NCBI RefSeq assembly: GCF_029168945.1
Contig: NC_083601.1
Coordinates: forward strand, 36,507,660 to 36,571,659
Source of the DNA: Cannabis sativa
Taxonomy: Eukaryota > Streptophyta > Magnoliopsida > Rosales > Cannabaceae
Length of the DNA: 64,000 bases
Direction of reading: 5' to 3'
The position numbers were made by a program, and so were the translations under genes. Positions 35,201 to 46,469 of the stretch are shown one piece after another (positions within the stretch are counted from its first letter, which is position 1; each line of letters starts with the position of its first letter). A model generated the notes under the pieces. The model did not search any database, was not told where the DNA came from, and was given only the letters and a program-made list of their open reading frames with translations.

Positions 35201-36352
35201 TCATAAGTGCTTCACCCCATAAAAACTCGGAAGATTTGATCTACTTATCATGCTTCTAACCATATCCATGAGAGTGCGATTTCTCCTTTCAGCAATGCCA
35301 TTTTGCTCAGGTGAACCATGCATAGTGTATTGAGCAACTATACCATTTTCTTGTAAGTACTTTGCAAAATGCCCCATGTGTTGTCCAGATTCTGTATAAC
35401 GACCATAATATTCTCCTCCACGATCAGAATGAACAACTTTGATGACTCTTCCTAATTGTTTCTCAACCTCATTTCGAAAAATTTTGAGTTTATCAAGAGC
35501 GTCAGATTTTTCTTTAATTAAATAGGTGAATCCATAACGAGAAAAATCATCAATAAAAGTGATAAAATACTTATTTCTGCACAACGTGGTGGAATAAGGA
35601 CCACTGATGTCCGTGTGGATAATTTCCAATAAAGATTGACTGCGGTTTGCAGTCTTCTTTCTTGTTTTAGTCAATTTTCCACGAGTACAATCAACACAAG
35701 TATCCCAATCAGAAGCATCAAGAGGAGGAAGTATTTCAAATTTAATTAAACGATCAACCCTTTCTTCCGGAAATATGACCCAATCTTTTGTGCCATAACA
35801 ATAAGGATGTTTCCTTAATATGAGGTCTTTTACCCACGTATTCACAACATTAAAAGAGGAATCTAAAGGAGCCAATGACAACTTGTAAAGACCATCAGAA
35901 TAAAAGCAATTTCCAATAATTCGAGAGTCAAGCATAATGTCAACATTATCATTTGCAAAATGAAAAGAATATCCTTGTTTAACCAAAAGCGGAAGCGAAA
36001 CTAAATTCCTTTTAAAAGTAGGAACATAAAAAGTATTGTTCAGAATAATCTTATCACGAGACTGTAATTCAAGAATAAATGTTCCAACATAGATAACGTC
36101 AACTCCAACATCATTGCCAACTTTAAGCTTGGACTCCCTCTCACTTGGCTTCCTGAGATCCCTTAGCCCCTGTAAGGAAGCAGAAACATGAACAGTAGCA
36201 CCACTGTCTAACCACCAAGAATCAATAGGAACATCAACTAGATTAGATTCAAAACAAACACATGCCAATGGATTACCTGATTGTGTTTGCTTCTTTTCTA
36301 ACCAAGTCTTAAATTTGTGATGATACCGTTCTCCGATGCCCCAATTTTTCAC
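35201..36352 (-). pseudogene. Copia protease and integrase core
   Basis: The protease active site DSGAT is present (SWWLDSGATVHVS near residue 43), followed by the gag-pre-integrase region. The integrase catalytic residues are all visible: D in IHTDISGP, D in VVHSDRGGEY, and E in SPEQNGIAERRNRTL. The zinc-binding HHCC part is only partly recognisable (CVDCTRGKLTK). The frame overlaps gag at 36309-36352 in another phase, meaning a frameshift between Gag and protease. This may be decay rather than programmed shifting, since later frames are broken too. Confidence 0.9.
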
Positions 36353-37134
36353 AAAAGTAACACTTCACATTAGAGTATTTGGACTTTCCATTGTTATTCT
36401 TCTGTTTATTCTTATGCTCCTTACCATTACCATTCTGTTTAGTAGCACCATCATTTTTATTCTTGAATTTTCCTTTTCCTTTGTTGGGCTTGAGGTGAGA
36501 AACATAGTTAGCAGATTCATTCTTCTCCCTTTTAAGCTTGCTTTCTTCAGCTACACACTGAGAAATTAGATCGCTGATAGTCCATGTTTGATTGTAAGTG
36601 TTGTAGGCTGTCTTGATAAGGCTGAAAGAGGCAGGAAGAGCATGAAGAGCTCGATGAATAATGAAAGAGTCAGGAAGAGGAATATTATGATCTTTCAACT
36701 TGGACTGAACATTCACCAATTTCAGAATAAAATCTCGCACTCCTTTTATTTCATCATACTTAATGGTTGTCATTTCATCCATAAGATGTCCAGCTTCAGC
36801 GTTTTCACCAGTGTCGTATAATTTTTCTACAGCATTGAAAAACTCTTTGGCATTTGTAGTGTCTGGCAAACCACTCAATAGATGTTCGTGGAATGGATCT
36901 TTTCATAGTAAGAAGACTAAGTCGACTTGACTTTTCCCATTGTGCATGATGAGTTCTCTCGGCGGTATGCGAGTCGCAAGATCGGCAGTGTTTTTCTTCT
37001 CGTAGGCACAAGTCCAAATCCATTATGCCTAAAGTAAATTCCACATCTCGTTTCCATGTCTTGTAGTTGGAAACATTCAAAATATGGATGGAAGCATTAT
37101 TGTTGTTCACAGAAAAGGAGACTGAAAAATTCAA
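36309..37134 (-). pseudogene. Copia Gag, in two overlapping frames
   Basis: The N-terminal frame (37134-36805) has the Copia Gag start (LNVSNYKTWKRDVEFTLGIM). It then loses phase, and the C-terminal frame (36878-36309) continues with the UBN2-like region, a Lys/Asn-rich stretch and the start of a CCHC knuckle (CYFCEKLGHRR) that goes out of frame before its last cysteine. Two frameshifts are therefore needed. The ATG at 37134 is preceded by 1.5 kb of leader. Confidence 0.85.
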
Positions 37135-37204
37135 AAATTAAAACTTGAATAAGCAATATGAGCAAAGTATTAGAAAATATTGTAGAATCAACTGGTCATT
37201 ATAA

Positions 37205-37471
37205 ACTCCCCTTTGGGGTGAGAATATAACACACACATGATCTACCTTCATGAAGTTAACAACAAAGAAAAAATACATATCATTTAAGAATTTTATTACC
37301 TTTGGGCAAATAAATTTCTTAAAAATATGTATTAATTCAAGCAAAAAATAATAATAAATTTATATATTTAAATTATTACCTTTGGGCAAATAATTAAAAT
37401 ATATACATTTAATATTAACTCACTTCATGGAATGTGAACTAATATATGTAAATACTACCTTTGGGCAAGTA
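37205..37471. repeat. 80-bp phased repeats of acctttgggcaa in the Copia leader
   Basis: Copies of attacctttgggcaaata or close variants start at 37295, 37375 and 37455, exactly 80 bp apart. A weaker copy (cctttgggg) lies near 37210. Confidence 0.75.
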
Positions 37472-37949
37472 ATTACACATATAGTCAACCAAAAATATAA
37501 TATTTTCTTCAACATGTGAAATTTGGTGATAAAACAATCATTGAAAATTAATAATTTTCAACCAAATTTCCAAAAGAGATATATAATTGCTTTTATTATA
37601 TTGATAATAAAAAAAAAGTGTCCACCATAACACATTATTTTTATATCAAATAATCAAGTTTTATAACTTTAGAACAACAATTAATGGAAAAATGTGAAAT
37701 AAAGAATATTGGTGGAGATTACATAGTCAAGATAAATTAAACAAGAGAGTGACTATGTCATATGGAACGAGAAGAAACCCAAAAATTTTTCTATGATTTA
37801 CGGATTTTGAAAAATCATCAAAAATTATTTTTAATAATTTTTTAACTGCATAATTATCATTAAAATAATAATAATTATTAAACGGCGTCAAAAAATTAAT
37901 TAAAAATTACCAAAAAATCAGAAATCAAATTCTAATCACGCTGGAAAAA

Positions 37950-38120
37950 AAATCGTCGAAAAACGACCTCCGAGGGGGTCCCACGCGCCCCCACGCGCCG
38001 CCTGCGCGAGTGGGCGTTGCTGGCTGGCCTCCATCTTCTTCCTCCAGCCGGGTTGGAGGCGGGTCACGCGACCCGGTTCGGCCTCCAGTCGGGTCTGCTT
38101 GGTTTTTCCGGCCAAAAATC
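37950..38120. other. GC-rich patch in the Copia leader
   Basis: About 170 bp of strongly GC-rich sequence (for example cccacgcgcccccacgcgcc) sits in an otherwise very AT-rich leader. The minus-strand ORF 37936-38163 across it has no recognisable domain and I do not call it a gene. Confidence 0.6.
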
Positions 38121-38636
38121 GACTAAAAGATGGGGAAATTGATGGGTTTCGATCGGGAATCAATTTCTAGTTGATTTACACTATTAATTTCGTGTATTAA
38201 AAAAAATAAATGGGTAGATCTATGGCTAAAATCAATCCCAAAATTGAAGAACACAAAAGAAAAAAAATTGTAATGCTAATCTTATATAAATCCGAAATTA
38301 ATTATGTAGGAACATTCTTAAACAATTAAGAATGAGAAATCTATTATCAATTTTAGATCAAAAACAATAAAATCAAAATACACAAATATAATTTCACATT
38401 ATAATCATATAAACCCTAAAACTTTAAATTTAAAATTCTCTTAATATACACAATGATTTTATGCATATAATATATCAATTGAAAGAGAATTTAACGATCA
38501 ATAAAACCCCTAAAGTTTTAAGATTTATAAACAAAAAATTGCACATAAAATAATAACGAAATTGATATGAAATTATGGATAATTAACATATACAAATTAA
38601 TTATACTAATTATAGGTTCTAAATCATATACAATAG

Positions 38637-38650
38637 GCAATCTGATACCA
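38637..38650 (-). other. Primer-binding site (initiator-Met tRNA)
   Basis: Minus strand after the LTR reads TG then TGGTATCAGATTGC. TGGTATCAGA is the canonical plant Copia PBS. Confidence 0.85.
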
Positions 38651-38652
38651 CA

Positions 38653-39142
38653 TGTTAGATAAATTAACAATTAACCCAAGATCTATTTGTATATAACATA
38701 GAACACAATAATAAGATATAATAATTAGGTATGTGTACCTGATTGATCCATCACAATTATCTCTGTTTGATCCACAGCAGTTACTCCAATTTGATAGTGC
38801 AATACTATCAACTAAGTCTTCCTCCCTAGATCTCTAAATCAGAAGCAGTTTATTTTCTCTGATTATCAAAAGGTATACAATTGTGATGAGATAATATGTA
38901 TTTATAGAGTTAGGGAGGGGACTTAGCTACAAAACCCTAGTTGGGCTGGGCCTGCTCATCAAAGGCTTCAGTCAACTAGAAAAGCCCACACTTCTGCTTC
39001 ACCTAGACTTTACTCACAGATGCTAAGCCCATTAACAATTGATCACCAACAACATGGGCTAATACAGCAAAGAACTATCCAATCAACCCAAGTTTTAATA
39101 AAACCAATAAAATTTAATGTAAGCCCAAATAAAAGTCTAACA
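38653..39142 (-). repeat. LTR of the Copia element (5' LTR in sense)
   Basis: It is 490 bp, matches 31375-31864, and is followed by the duplication taggc at 39143-39147. Confidence 0.95.
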
Positions 39143-39147
39143 TAGGC

Positions 39148-39640
39148 TTCATTTTCTTAGCAGGAAATAGGCTTTCAAAAGCACTCAAAAAAGTTACGAA
39201 AAAAAGAAGAAGTTAATTTTACCTGTCTAATAAAGGAACCCGTAGAAAGAGCCATTAATGATATGCTTTATTTACTTTTCAATAATAAATTATTAATGTG
39301 TCATGTGTGGTTTATTATGTTTCGAGTAACAAGTTATTATTTATGACTTGTAAATTTATTTTTAATCGTTATCTATATTTTTTTACATATATATATTTTT
39401 AAACCATTTATATATATTTGGTATATTGATTAGTTTCAACGTATGGAAGATCTTAAATTCTAGATAATTTCAAATATCAAAATAGTAGTATATTGCACGG
39501 AATCTTTTTATTTATCTCAATAAAATGAAACACTTCATTAGACATCTGCCAAAACACAAGTCAAAAACTTACACAAATTCAATTATTCTCATCACACTCT
39601 TGCTATATGCATGAGCCATTTTAACAAAGTTATGAGGAAT
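39148..39640. other. AT-rich intergenic DNA
   Basis: I see no gene or clear element here. Confidence 0.5.
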
Positions 39641-41045
39641 TAAATTTGTTGAGCGATTATAAAAAAAAAAAAAAAAACTTAAAGACATTGAGACAATTAT
39701 AAAGCAAATAATTTTGCAAAACCGTTATAAATTTGGCTAAACAAAACTCTTTGTTGTTAAGAAACTTAACAACCTTCAACATCATAGTAACCCAGCCGAG
39801 AACAGAGTTGGAGCCTATAGAGAATCTTTGTAGCCTCTGCAATCGGTGGAGAGAGAGTACCACAAGCCAGGGTAGTAGTAGGCGCCAAACAACGCCCTAG
39901 ATCCTCAAACGAAAAAAGTTCATCCAAAGGTAACAAGAGATCACTGACCAAAGAAACATTCAGAAGAGGACGAAAAGAATATGAGAGGGTTGCAGACGTC
40001 TTAGGAATCCAATCTAATCTTCTATATTCACGAAAGAAACATCTTCAATAAGCCAACGACCACCTTCCAATAGCTCTCTACCCCAAACAATACTTTTCCA
40101 AAAAAAAAGACCCTTCACAAGTTTCCTCAGCTATAAGAAAATTCCCATTTGGATAATAAATACCTTTCGTGGAAGAGAGACGCCAAGCTTGTTTGGCTGG
40201 TAAAACTTTGTTAAAAAGGAAGAGGGCATGGAACCCTATACGGTCGTTTGATTGGTGCCAACAAAGCCTCTCCCATGCACATCAATGCACTTTCCAGTTA
40301 TCACAATCACCACCCCACCAGAATCTACCACAAATTCGATGGAGCTCGTCAACCCACTTCACGAGAAAATGGAGAAGATTCATAGCATAAGTCGGGATAG
40401 CTTGGATTATCGATTTAAGAAGCACCTCACCACTACCCCCCGCTGAAGGAGAGTTAGCCTTTCAACCAAAAATACTTTACTCCAAACCTTCTCACAAATA
40501 AATTAAAACAAACTAGACTTACTCCACCTCGCAAAACAATAGAGACCTAGCTATTTCTCATGGCACAGAACTCTACTAACCCCCAAAGTGAAGCCATAAC
40601 CTCCTCATCCTCTATCATAGATAGAAATTTTAGCCAAATTTACCAACTGGCCTAACACTCTCTCACACCAACCAAAAATTTCTTTGAACCGGACACAACT
40701 ATCTCAGGAAGCTTCCAAGAAGAAGAAACTATATGCTTTATAAACATGTCCTTGAAGAACTCCCAAAACAGCCTTATAAATATCAGGACCAACCACATTT
40801 CAGTATTTCTGATAAAAACCAACTCTCATCCCATTAATTTTTGAGCTCTTAAGGATTCGTCTGGAAAAGAGCAAATTTGACATCCAATTTTTTAATGGCA
40901 CAAGAAGAAAACCAACCATATCTGTCAAAACTTTAGCAAGGACCAGATTGAGAACCCGATTCATATCATCTGCCGAGGGATTATCCAAAGTAAATAAGTA
41001 TTCAAAATAATTAATAAATTCTTGCTTCACACCCTTATCCAAAAT
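39640..41045 (-). pseudogene. Degenerate LINE (L1-like) reverse-transcriptase region
   Basis: Read on the minus strand, the piece at 41042-40800 gives FINYFEYLFTLDNPSADDMN, then NGMRVGFYQKYWNVVGPDIY just beyond. These are recognisable as plant LINE RT N-terminal sequence. Further left, pieces such as LFNKVLPAKQAWRLSSTKGI and then FFWKSIVWGRELLEGGRW match the post-RT region of plant L1-type ORF2. Stops and frameshifts are frequent. The YADD core is not seen, so the middle has been deleted. No poly-T tail (plus strand) marks the left end. Confidence 0.8.
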
Positions 41046-41127
41046 ACCCAGTCATTCACCCTTAAGAACTCCCTTAATGACGTTCATTTTTCTCCTACTA
41101 GAAGCACTAGATTTGGAATGAGATATT

Positions 41128-41198
41128 GAGTACTTTTCGTCTTTAAATTATATATATATATATATATAAAAAAAAAAAAAGAGTACTTTTCGTCTTTA
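41128..41198 (+). mobile_element. Tail-only retroinsertion: (TA)n-A13 flanked by an 18-bp duplication
   Basis: The direct repeat gagtacttttcgtcttta lies at 41128-41145 and 41181-41198 without mismatch. Between the copies are only 35 bases: aatt, a (ta) run, and an A-run of 13. An 18-bp duplication around a poly-A is the mark of target-primed reverse transcription, so this looks like an L1-type insertion truncated to its tail. Confidence 0.6.
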
Positions 41199-42018
41199 TC
41201 AAACACCAACTCTTTTTTCCTCGAACAGATAGCATTTTTGGTACGTTTAATTTGAAAGTATCAACATTCCATCTAGCATTTTTGCATAGACAAATAAATA
41301 TCGAAACAAATTATATTTAGCATTACAAATTTTTTAAAAAAATTCTTAAAAATTTGTGTTAACATTTTTTTTAGTTTGAAAAATTTGTGCTACATCATTT
41401 ACCCAGAAAAACATATCTAACTTTTTATCTATGTACCTAAAATACTAGTACATATAATAATTAAAAACAAATATTACCAATTTTTTCTTTTAGTTGAGTC
41501 TTTATCCATTTAGCTATATACATAATATGTAAAGGAATCTTTAGGATAGATGACACTGTTATAACATAAATTATAATTTTTAAGTTAATTACGTATCGAA
41601 ATCATGAAGTTGGACAATATTATATTATTTGTATTTTAAAATGTATCGTAGCCTATATTCCTACAGATATGTAGTATCACAGTTAGCCACAACAATACAA
41701 AGAAGGATTAAAACATTATTATGTATTACATATTCACCATTCAATATACAATAATATATTCTGATATTTTCTTTTATAGAAGATAACGTTTACAAATGAC
41801 AATAATATTGAAATGACATTAGAAACATATATAATAAGATGTGAAGTTGCACTAACTCCAATATAAATAACAATATAGTATTTATTAATATATTTGTATT
41901 ACCCGAACCATTAAATTTTATAATTAAGTACCAATAATTAGTGGTCATTTTATTGGTAAGCAAGGACTAAGGACACACTTGCTGACATATCCTAATTAAC
42001 CTTTGCACAGAATCATTA
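41199..42018. other. AT-rich intergenic DNA
   Basis: I see no gene or recognisable element. Confidence 0.5.
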
Positions 42019-42430
42019 AGGGTGTGTTTTGAAGTAATTGTGTAATTACTAGGTAGGATAATTACTAGGGTAGTAATTACACAGTTTAGATTACACTATA
42101 TTTTAAAATGCAATGTGTATTTGGATATGAGGTGGTAATTACATATGAATTCTTAATATTTTGTTTAGCAAAATAGTTAGTAATTATATGGAAAAATAAT
42201 ACTTTTTAATAGCTAATGTTTAATATGGAAAGTTTTAGTAATTACACAGTGTAATTACATTCAATTCTCATGGTGGAATATGAGAATTGGAGAGTGTAAT
42301 TAGAACCCCTCAATTACTTCCAATTACACAGTTACAGTGTAATTACATGATTAGACAAACATGTCAAATTATATAATTACCTCTAATTACACACAAATTC
42401 AATTACATTATAGCTTTCCAAACACACTCT
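42019..42430. mobile_element. 412-bp MITE, hAT-like ends
   Basis: The ends are agggtgtgttttgaag and, at the right, ctttccaaacacactct. Reverse-complemented, the right end reads agagtgtgtttggaaag, so they are imperfect inverted repeats. The flanks aatcatta and aataattt may be an eroded 8-bp duplication. The interior repeats gtaattac/gtgtaattac many times in both orientations. No ORF is seen. Confidence 0.75.
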
Positions 42431-43273
42431 AATAATTTTCTTCAAAAGAAAAAAATATATATGTCATTATTTTCTTATGAAATTAATCTTCATCTACTAA
42501 ATTAATACTTATTGTGATGCTCTCCCCATATAGAAAATGCAACAAATTGATGTGACACAGTTCCTAAAAATAATATGGTTTTTTATTATTATTAAAATGT
42601 GAAATAGTTAAATATGGAATTTTGAATAAGTGGGGAGTGCCAAAAGGGTTAAGAGAGAGAAATCTGTAGAAGAAAAAAAAGAGTAACTTTGAGAAAAAAT
42701 ATTTAAATTTAACTCAGCTACAAATAATTATTTAAATTATATTTTTTAAATCTCATGATATATTTATCTGCTAAATAATAAATTATTATTTACGTGTTAT
42801 TTTTTTATTGATATATTTAAATTATTTTTTTTTAAAAAAATGAAATTAAATAATCTAGACCAATCAAAAATTATTACGTTAATACTTAATAGTTAATATA
42901 CGCGTTTTTATATTATAATTTAAGTATTATTAAATATTATCTTAAGTATTATTACTTTTTTTATCAAAAAAAAAAAGTATTATTACTTTAAAAAAAATAA
43001 AACTTATATATTTATTTATAATAAGACTTAAATTTAGATATTCTTACCTTACTAATTAAACAAAATTCGTTAAAAAAATTAAATTGTCAATAAAAAAAAA
43101 AAAACTTGGGGCCTACGTGAAATTTGGCACCTTATTATTACTATCTCCTTGGTTTCCTTCTCTCATTTATGTCTGAATAGTTTTTGCTTATCTCTCTCAG
43201 TTGTCCAACAAAAACAGACTACTTTGCTTTTTTTATTTTCTCTCTCCAAACAAAGAAAAAAAGAAAAAAAATC
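42431..43273 (+). promoter_or_regulatory. Upstream region and leader of the E2 gene
   Basis: AT-rich sequence ends in a CT-rich and GA-rich leader (ttttctctctccaaacaaag at 43236-43255) directly before the ATG at 43274. No TATA box can be assigned with confidence. Confidence 0.35.
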
Positions 43274-45884
43274 ATGTCTTCTCCAAGCAAACGCCGAGAG
43301 ATGGACCTCATGAAACTGTTGGCCCTCTAATTAATCGTCTTGTTTATTAGCTTTTTTGGATTTTCTGTTTTTAGTTCTTTGTGTTGATTTTCTTTTTCTA
43401 TCTTTTCTGGGTTTTGTTATAGGATGATGAGTGATTACAAGGTAGAGATGATCAATGATGGCATGCAAGAATTCTATGTGGATTTTCATGGACCCAGTGA
43501 GAGTAAATCTCCAATCTCCAATACCCATATCTTCATTTTCTCTTTTCACAGCTTATGCCAAAAAAAAAAAAAAGAAAGAAAGAAAGAAAGAAAAAGAAAA
43601 AAATCAGCTTTTTTCAGCTAAGTTTTGGTTACTAATTATCTGTCCAAAGTATATATTCTTTGTTTCGTGTGAAGTTTTCAAAAGTGCCTATTAATAGATT
43701 ATTGTGGAAAGTTATTTGGCCAGAATAACAAATCTTTTAGCTGGTTTTGGAATTGGATATTGTATTTAACAACTCTTGTTTATTGGATATGTTTGTTTAT
43801 CAAAAACTTTGTTTCATAAATCTTTATTTTAATTTATCATTAATTTGATTTCTTCAACCTGTGATGGCTTCTTCCAGGTCCTTACCATGGAGGTGTATGG
43901 AGGATAAGAGTAGAATTACCAGATGCTTATCCTTATAAATCTCCCTCAATTGGATTTATAAATAAGATCTACCACCCAAATGTTGATGAGATGTGAGGTT
44001 TTTGTTTTTTGGAATTAGATATCAGTCTTCAATAATGTCAATATCTTGTGCTTTTTTTTTGGACAATGGAATACTGTAAGTAAATTAAATCTCACCCTTC
44101 TTTTGGCGTTTTCTAATTTCAGGTCAGGCTCTGTTTGTTTAGATGTAATTAATCAGACATGGAGCCCCATGTTTGGTAAATCAGTAGTCTTTACAAATCT
44201 TTTTTCTTGTCCTACATCAAGTTGTTTTTTTTTAGCTTATATTGCTTTTACAGTTGGATTTGTGGGTCTTATATGTGTATATAATTTTGTTTGAAGATCT
44301 GGTAAATGTGTTTGAAGTATTCCTACCACAATTGCTTCTCTATCCCAATCCATCTGACCCTCTGAATGGAGAAGCTGCTGCTTTGATGATGAGAGACCGA
44401 GCTGCTTATGAATTAAGAGTTAAAGGTAACTTTATTTCTCAAAATTCCTTGTTCAATAATGGTTAATTATGACTTCCCTAACGAGCAGGACTTTAATGTT
44501 AATCTGAAGTTACCAAGTTAAGTACTTGGAAAATTAGCATTTTGCTGTTGTTGGAACAACATATCTACCTTGATGAACTCACCAAGTTTTATCTCAAAAA
44601 CCTTGATGAACTCACCAAGTTTTATCTCAAAAACAATCTTAATTGTTAATATAACATAACCCTTCAGTTGAGTACCTACAGTTATAAAAGATTGATGTTT
44701 GTATCTGAAAAAACAAAGTAAATGTCATTACAAGAGTTTGAAACTACTAATAATGTACCATTTCCCTTGCTTTCCTTCTAAGAAGTTGGCATAACTACTA
44801 CCTATTCAAGATTATAAAAGAAAATATCAACAACCATTGTAGTTGGTATTGGTACTTTTATAATTTCCCAAAAATTTCTAGACAATATTTACATTGCACT
44901 CCTTGCCTACTTCCTTTTCCCCACAACCAACTTACTTTTCTTTCTTGTTCTACCTGAGTTCTGTAATCGTGTTTATTTTCATTCTAAGGGTACTGTTGCA
45001 TTATTGTTGATCAAACATGCTTTCATTTTTCTTGAATGCACATGTCAACATTGCCAAGATTGTCAAAATGCATGTTTGAGAAGTTCCTGTCCTAGAAAAG
45101 AATCTTGGTAATAATGTAATGGCACTGGTGTAGTGCAGGTTTACCAACACTAATACAGTTTAATACCTATATGTTGAGATGGGTAAAGAGTATTGTTGGC
45201 AAGAATTTTAGCCAAAACATTTGTGATCATGTTTCAAACTTTTTGATGATCCCACTCCGATATTTCAGATGCTTGTGATATTGTTTGCAGAATAGAATTG
45301 TGTTACATAAATTTTGTTATGAAATTAAAAAAGATATCGAAAAATTTTTATAAAACAGTATAATCCTCCTTTAATTGCGAAAACTTGGAATAATTTTTGT
45401 TTATACAATCTCTAATATATTGTTAGCATTGATAACTCGTTCTTCTATGTTCTTTTTCTTATGATGTTTAATTCAATTCTACCATCCATACGTGACCTTA
45501 AGTTATAGCAAGTAAACATTACAAGTAAGGATATATCTAGAAAAAGATATTCAAACTTTAGAACATTTGAGAACAAAATTGCTTCACTGGATGGATAAAG
45601 AAGTTCTAGAACTGAATGTGGTGATTATGAAAATTGTCAAAATGATGAAGAATGGATATCCAAAAAATGAATAAATTGTTAAATCTTTTGAGTGGTTTCC
45701 ATGTCCCTATTATACGACATAACATAAGTATGCTGTTGCTTGTCATCCAGAATACTGTGAAAAATATGCCAAGGCAGAAGACATTGGAGCTGCTGCAGAG
45801 GACAAATCGAGCGATGAGGAGGAACTGAGTGACAACGAGTCTGATTCCGGTGATGATCAAGTTGTTGGCCAAGCAGATCCCTAA
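43274..45884 (+). CDS. E2 ubiquitin-conjugating enzyme, UBC4/5/6 (UBE2H-like) group, six exons
   Basis: Exons are 43274-43317, 43423-43502, 43878-43992, 44123-44175, 44297-44425 and 45751-45884. They total 555 bases, giving 184 residues plus stop, and all junctions keep frame. The product starts [20 protein letters not shown], which matches the Arabidopsis UBC4/5/6 group. The E2 core is complete: the HPN motif (YHPNVDEM), then active-site Cys85 in [15 protein letters not shown], which accepts ubiquitin from E1 and passes it to E3-bound substrate. An acidic, serine-rich C-terminal tail ([17 protein letters not shown]) follows the core, as in this group and in animal UBE2H. The group's usual length is about 185-190 residues. 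The first intron has a weak donor (ACT|GTTGGC). Intron 5 is 1325 bp and holds a 33-bp tandem duplication. AATAAA at 46028-46033 is a candidate polyadenylation signal. Which paralogue it is cannot be resolved here. Confidence 0.95.
44567..44632. repeat. 33-bp perfect tandem duplication in intron 5 of the E2 gene
   Basis: Units at 44567-44599 and 44600-44632 are identical; each begins accttgatgaactcaccaag. Confidence 0.95.
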
Positions 45885-46060
45885 AATATGAGAGGGGTTT
45901 CTGTTCTCTCTGTATCTGTACATTATGTTTTAGCCATCGTAAAATTCATCTGAAACTCCATTTAAGACTGTACATTTGGTAGGGGGAAAAATTTCCCCAC
46001 CCCTCTTTATTTCCTTCTTCCACTGTAAATAAAGTATGTTCCAGATTGCAATCTTTGTTA
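45885..46060 (+). other. Probable 3' UTR of the E2 gene
   Basis: This is the sequence between the stop codon and just past an AATAAA at 46028-46033. Confidence 0.5.
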
Positions 46061-46469
46061 TGTCTCTTAAATTTAGTGTTATCGCATTGTGTGATAGATA
46101 TGACACTACATTATGCAATGCAATTTCTTTTGGTCTTTCGGCCTTACAGGCAGATATTATCCTTCCACTATAATATGTTTATATACATATATTTATGTAT
46201 TAGCTTTGTATTTCTTGGAGAGACGTAAAATGCACCATCTTCAAAATTAAAAGCAGTCCAAAAAATATATCTTACAAAAAGATAATGTGGGATGTAGCAT
46301 TAGTTGCTCAGAAATTCCATTCCATTGTAGTCATTGTCTACTGTTTACTGAAATCTACTCTTTTTTAAATGAATGTTTACTGAAATCTACTTTTGCTCAA
46401 CAAGAAATGTGTATCTGGACCATTTCGATTACATCAAATGACCGATCCAAGTGAAAAAAATACACTACA

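Larger units (their letters stand above)
31375..39142 (-). mobile_element. Complete Ty1/copia LTR retrotransposon, 7768 bp, frameshifted
   Basis: LTRs of 490 bp lie at 31375-31864 and 38653-39142, with termini TGTTAG and CTAACA. A perfect 5-bp duplication taggc is at 31370-31374 and 39143-39147. The LTRs differ at only about four positions by eye (near 0.8%). The sense strand is minus. The gene order is gag, protease, integrase, RT, RNase H, which is the Copia order. The coding region is broken by several frameshifts and by a hAT-type MITE at 32754-33172, so this copy is not autonomous. Its low LTR divergence shows it arrived about as recently as the gag-only element at 7313. Confidence 0.95.

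Noticed and set aside
36309..36352. Programmed frameshift between gag and protease of the Copia element
   Set aside because: Copia normally uses a single frame, and this copy has several other frameshifts, so simple decay is the better explanation.
37936..38163. 75-codon minus ORF in the GC-rich patch
   Set aside because: No domain, inside a retrotransposon leader, explained by high GC lowering stop frequency.
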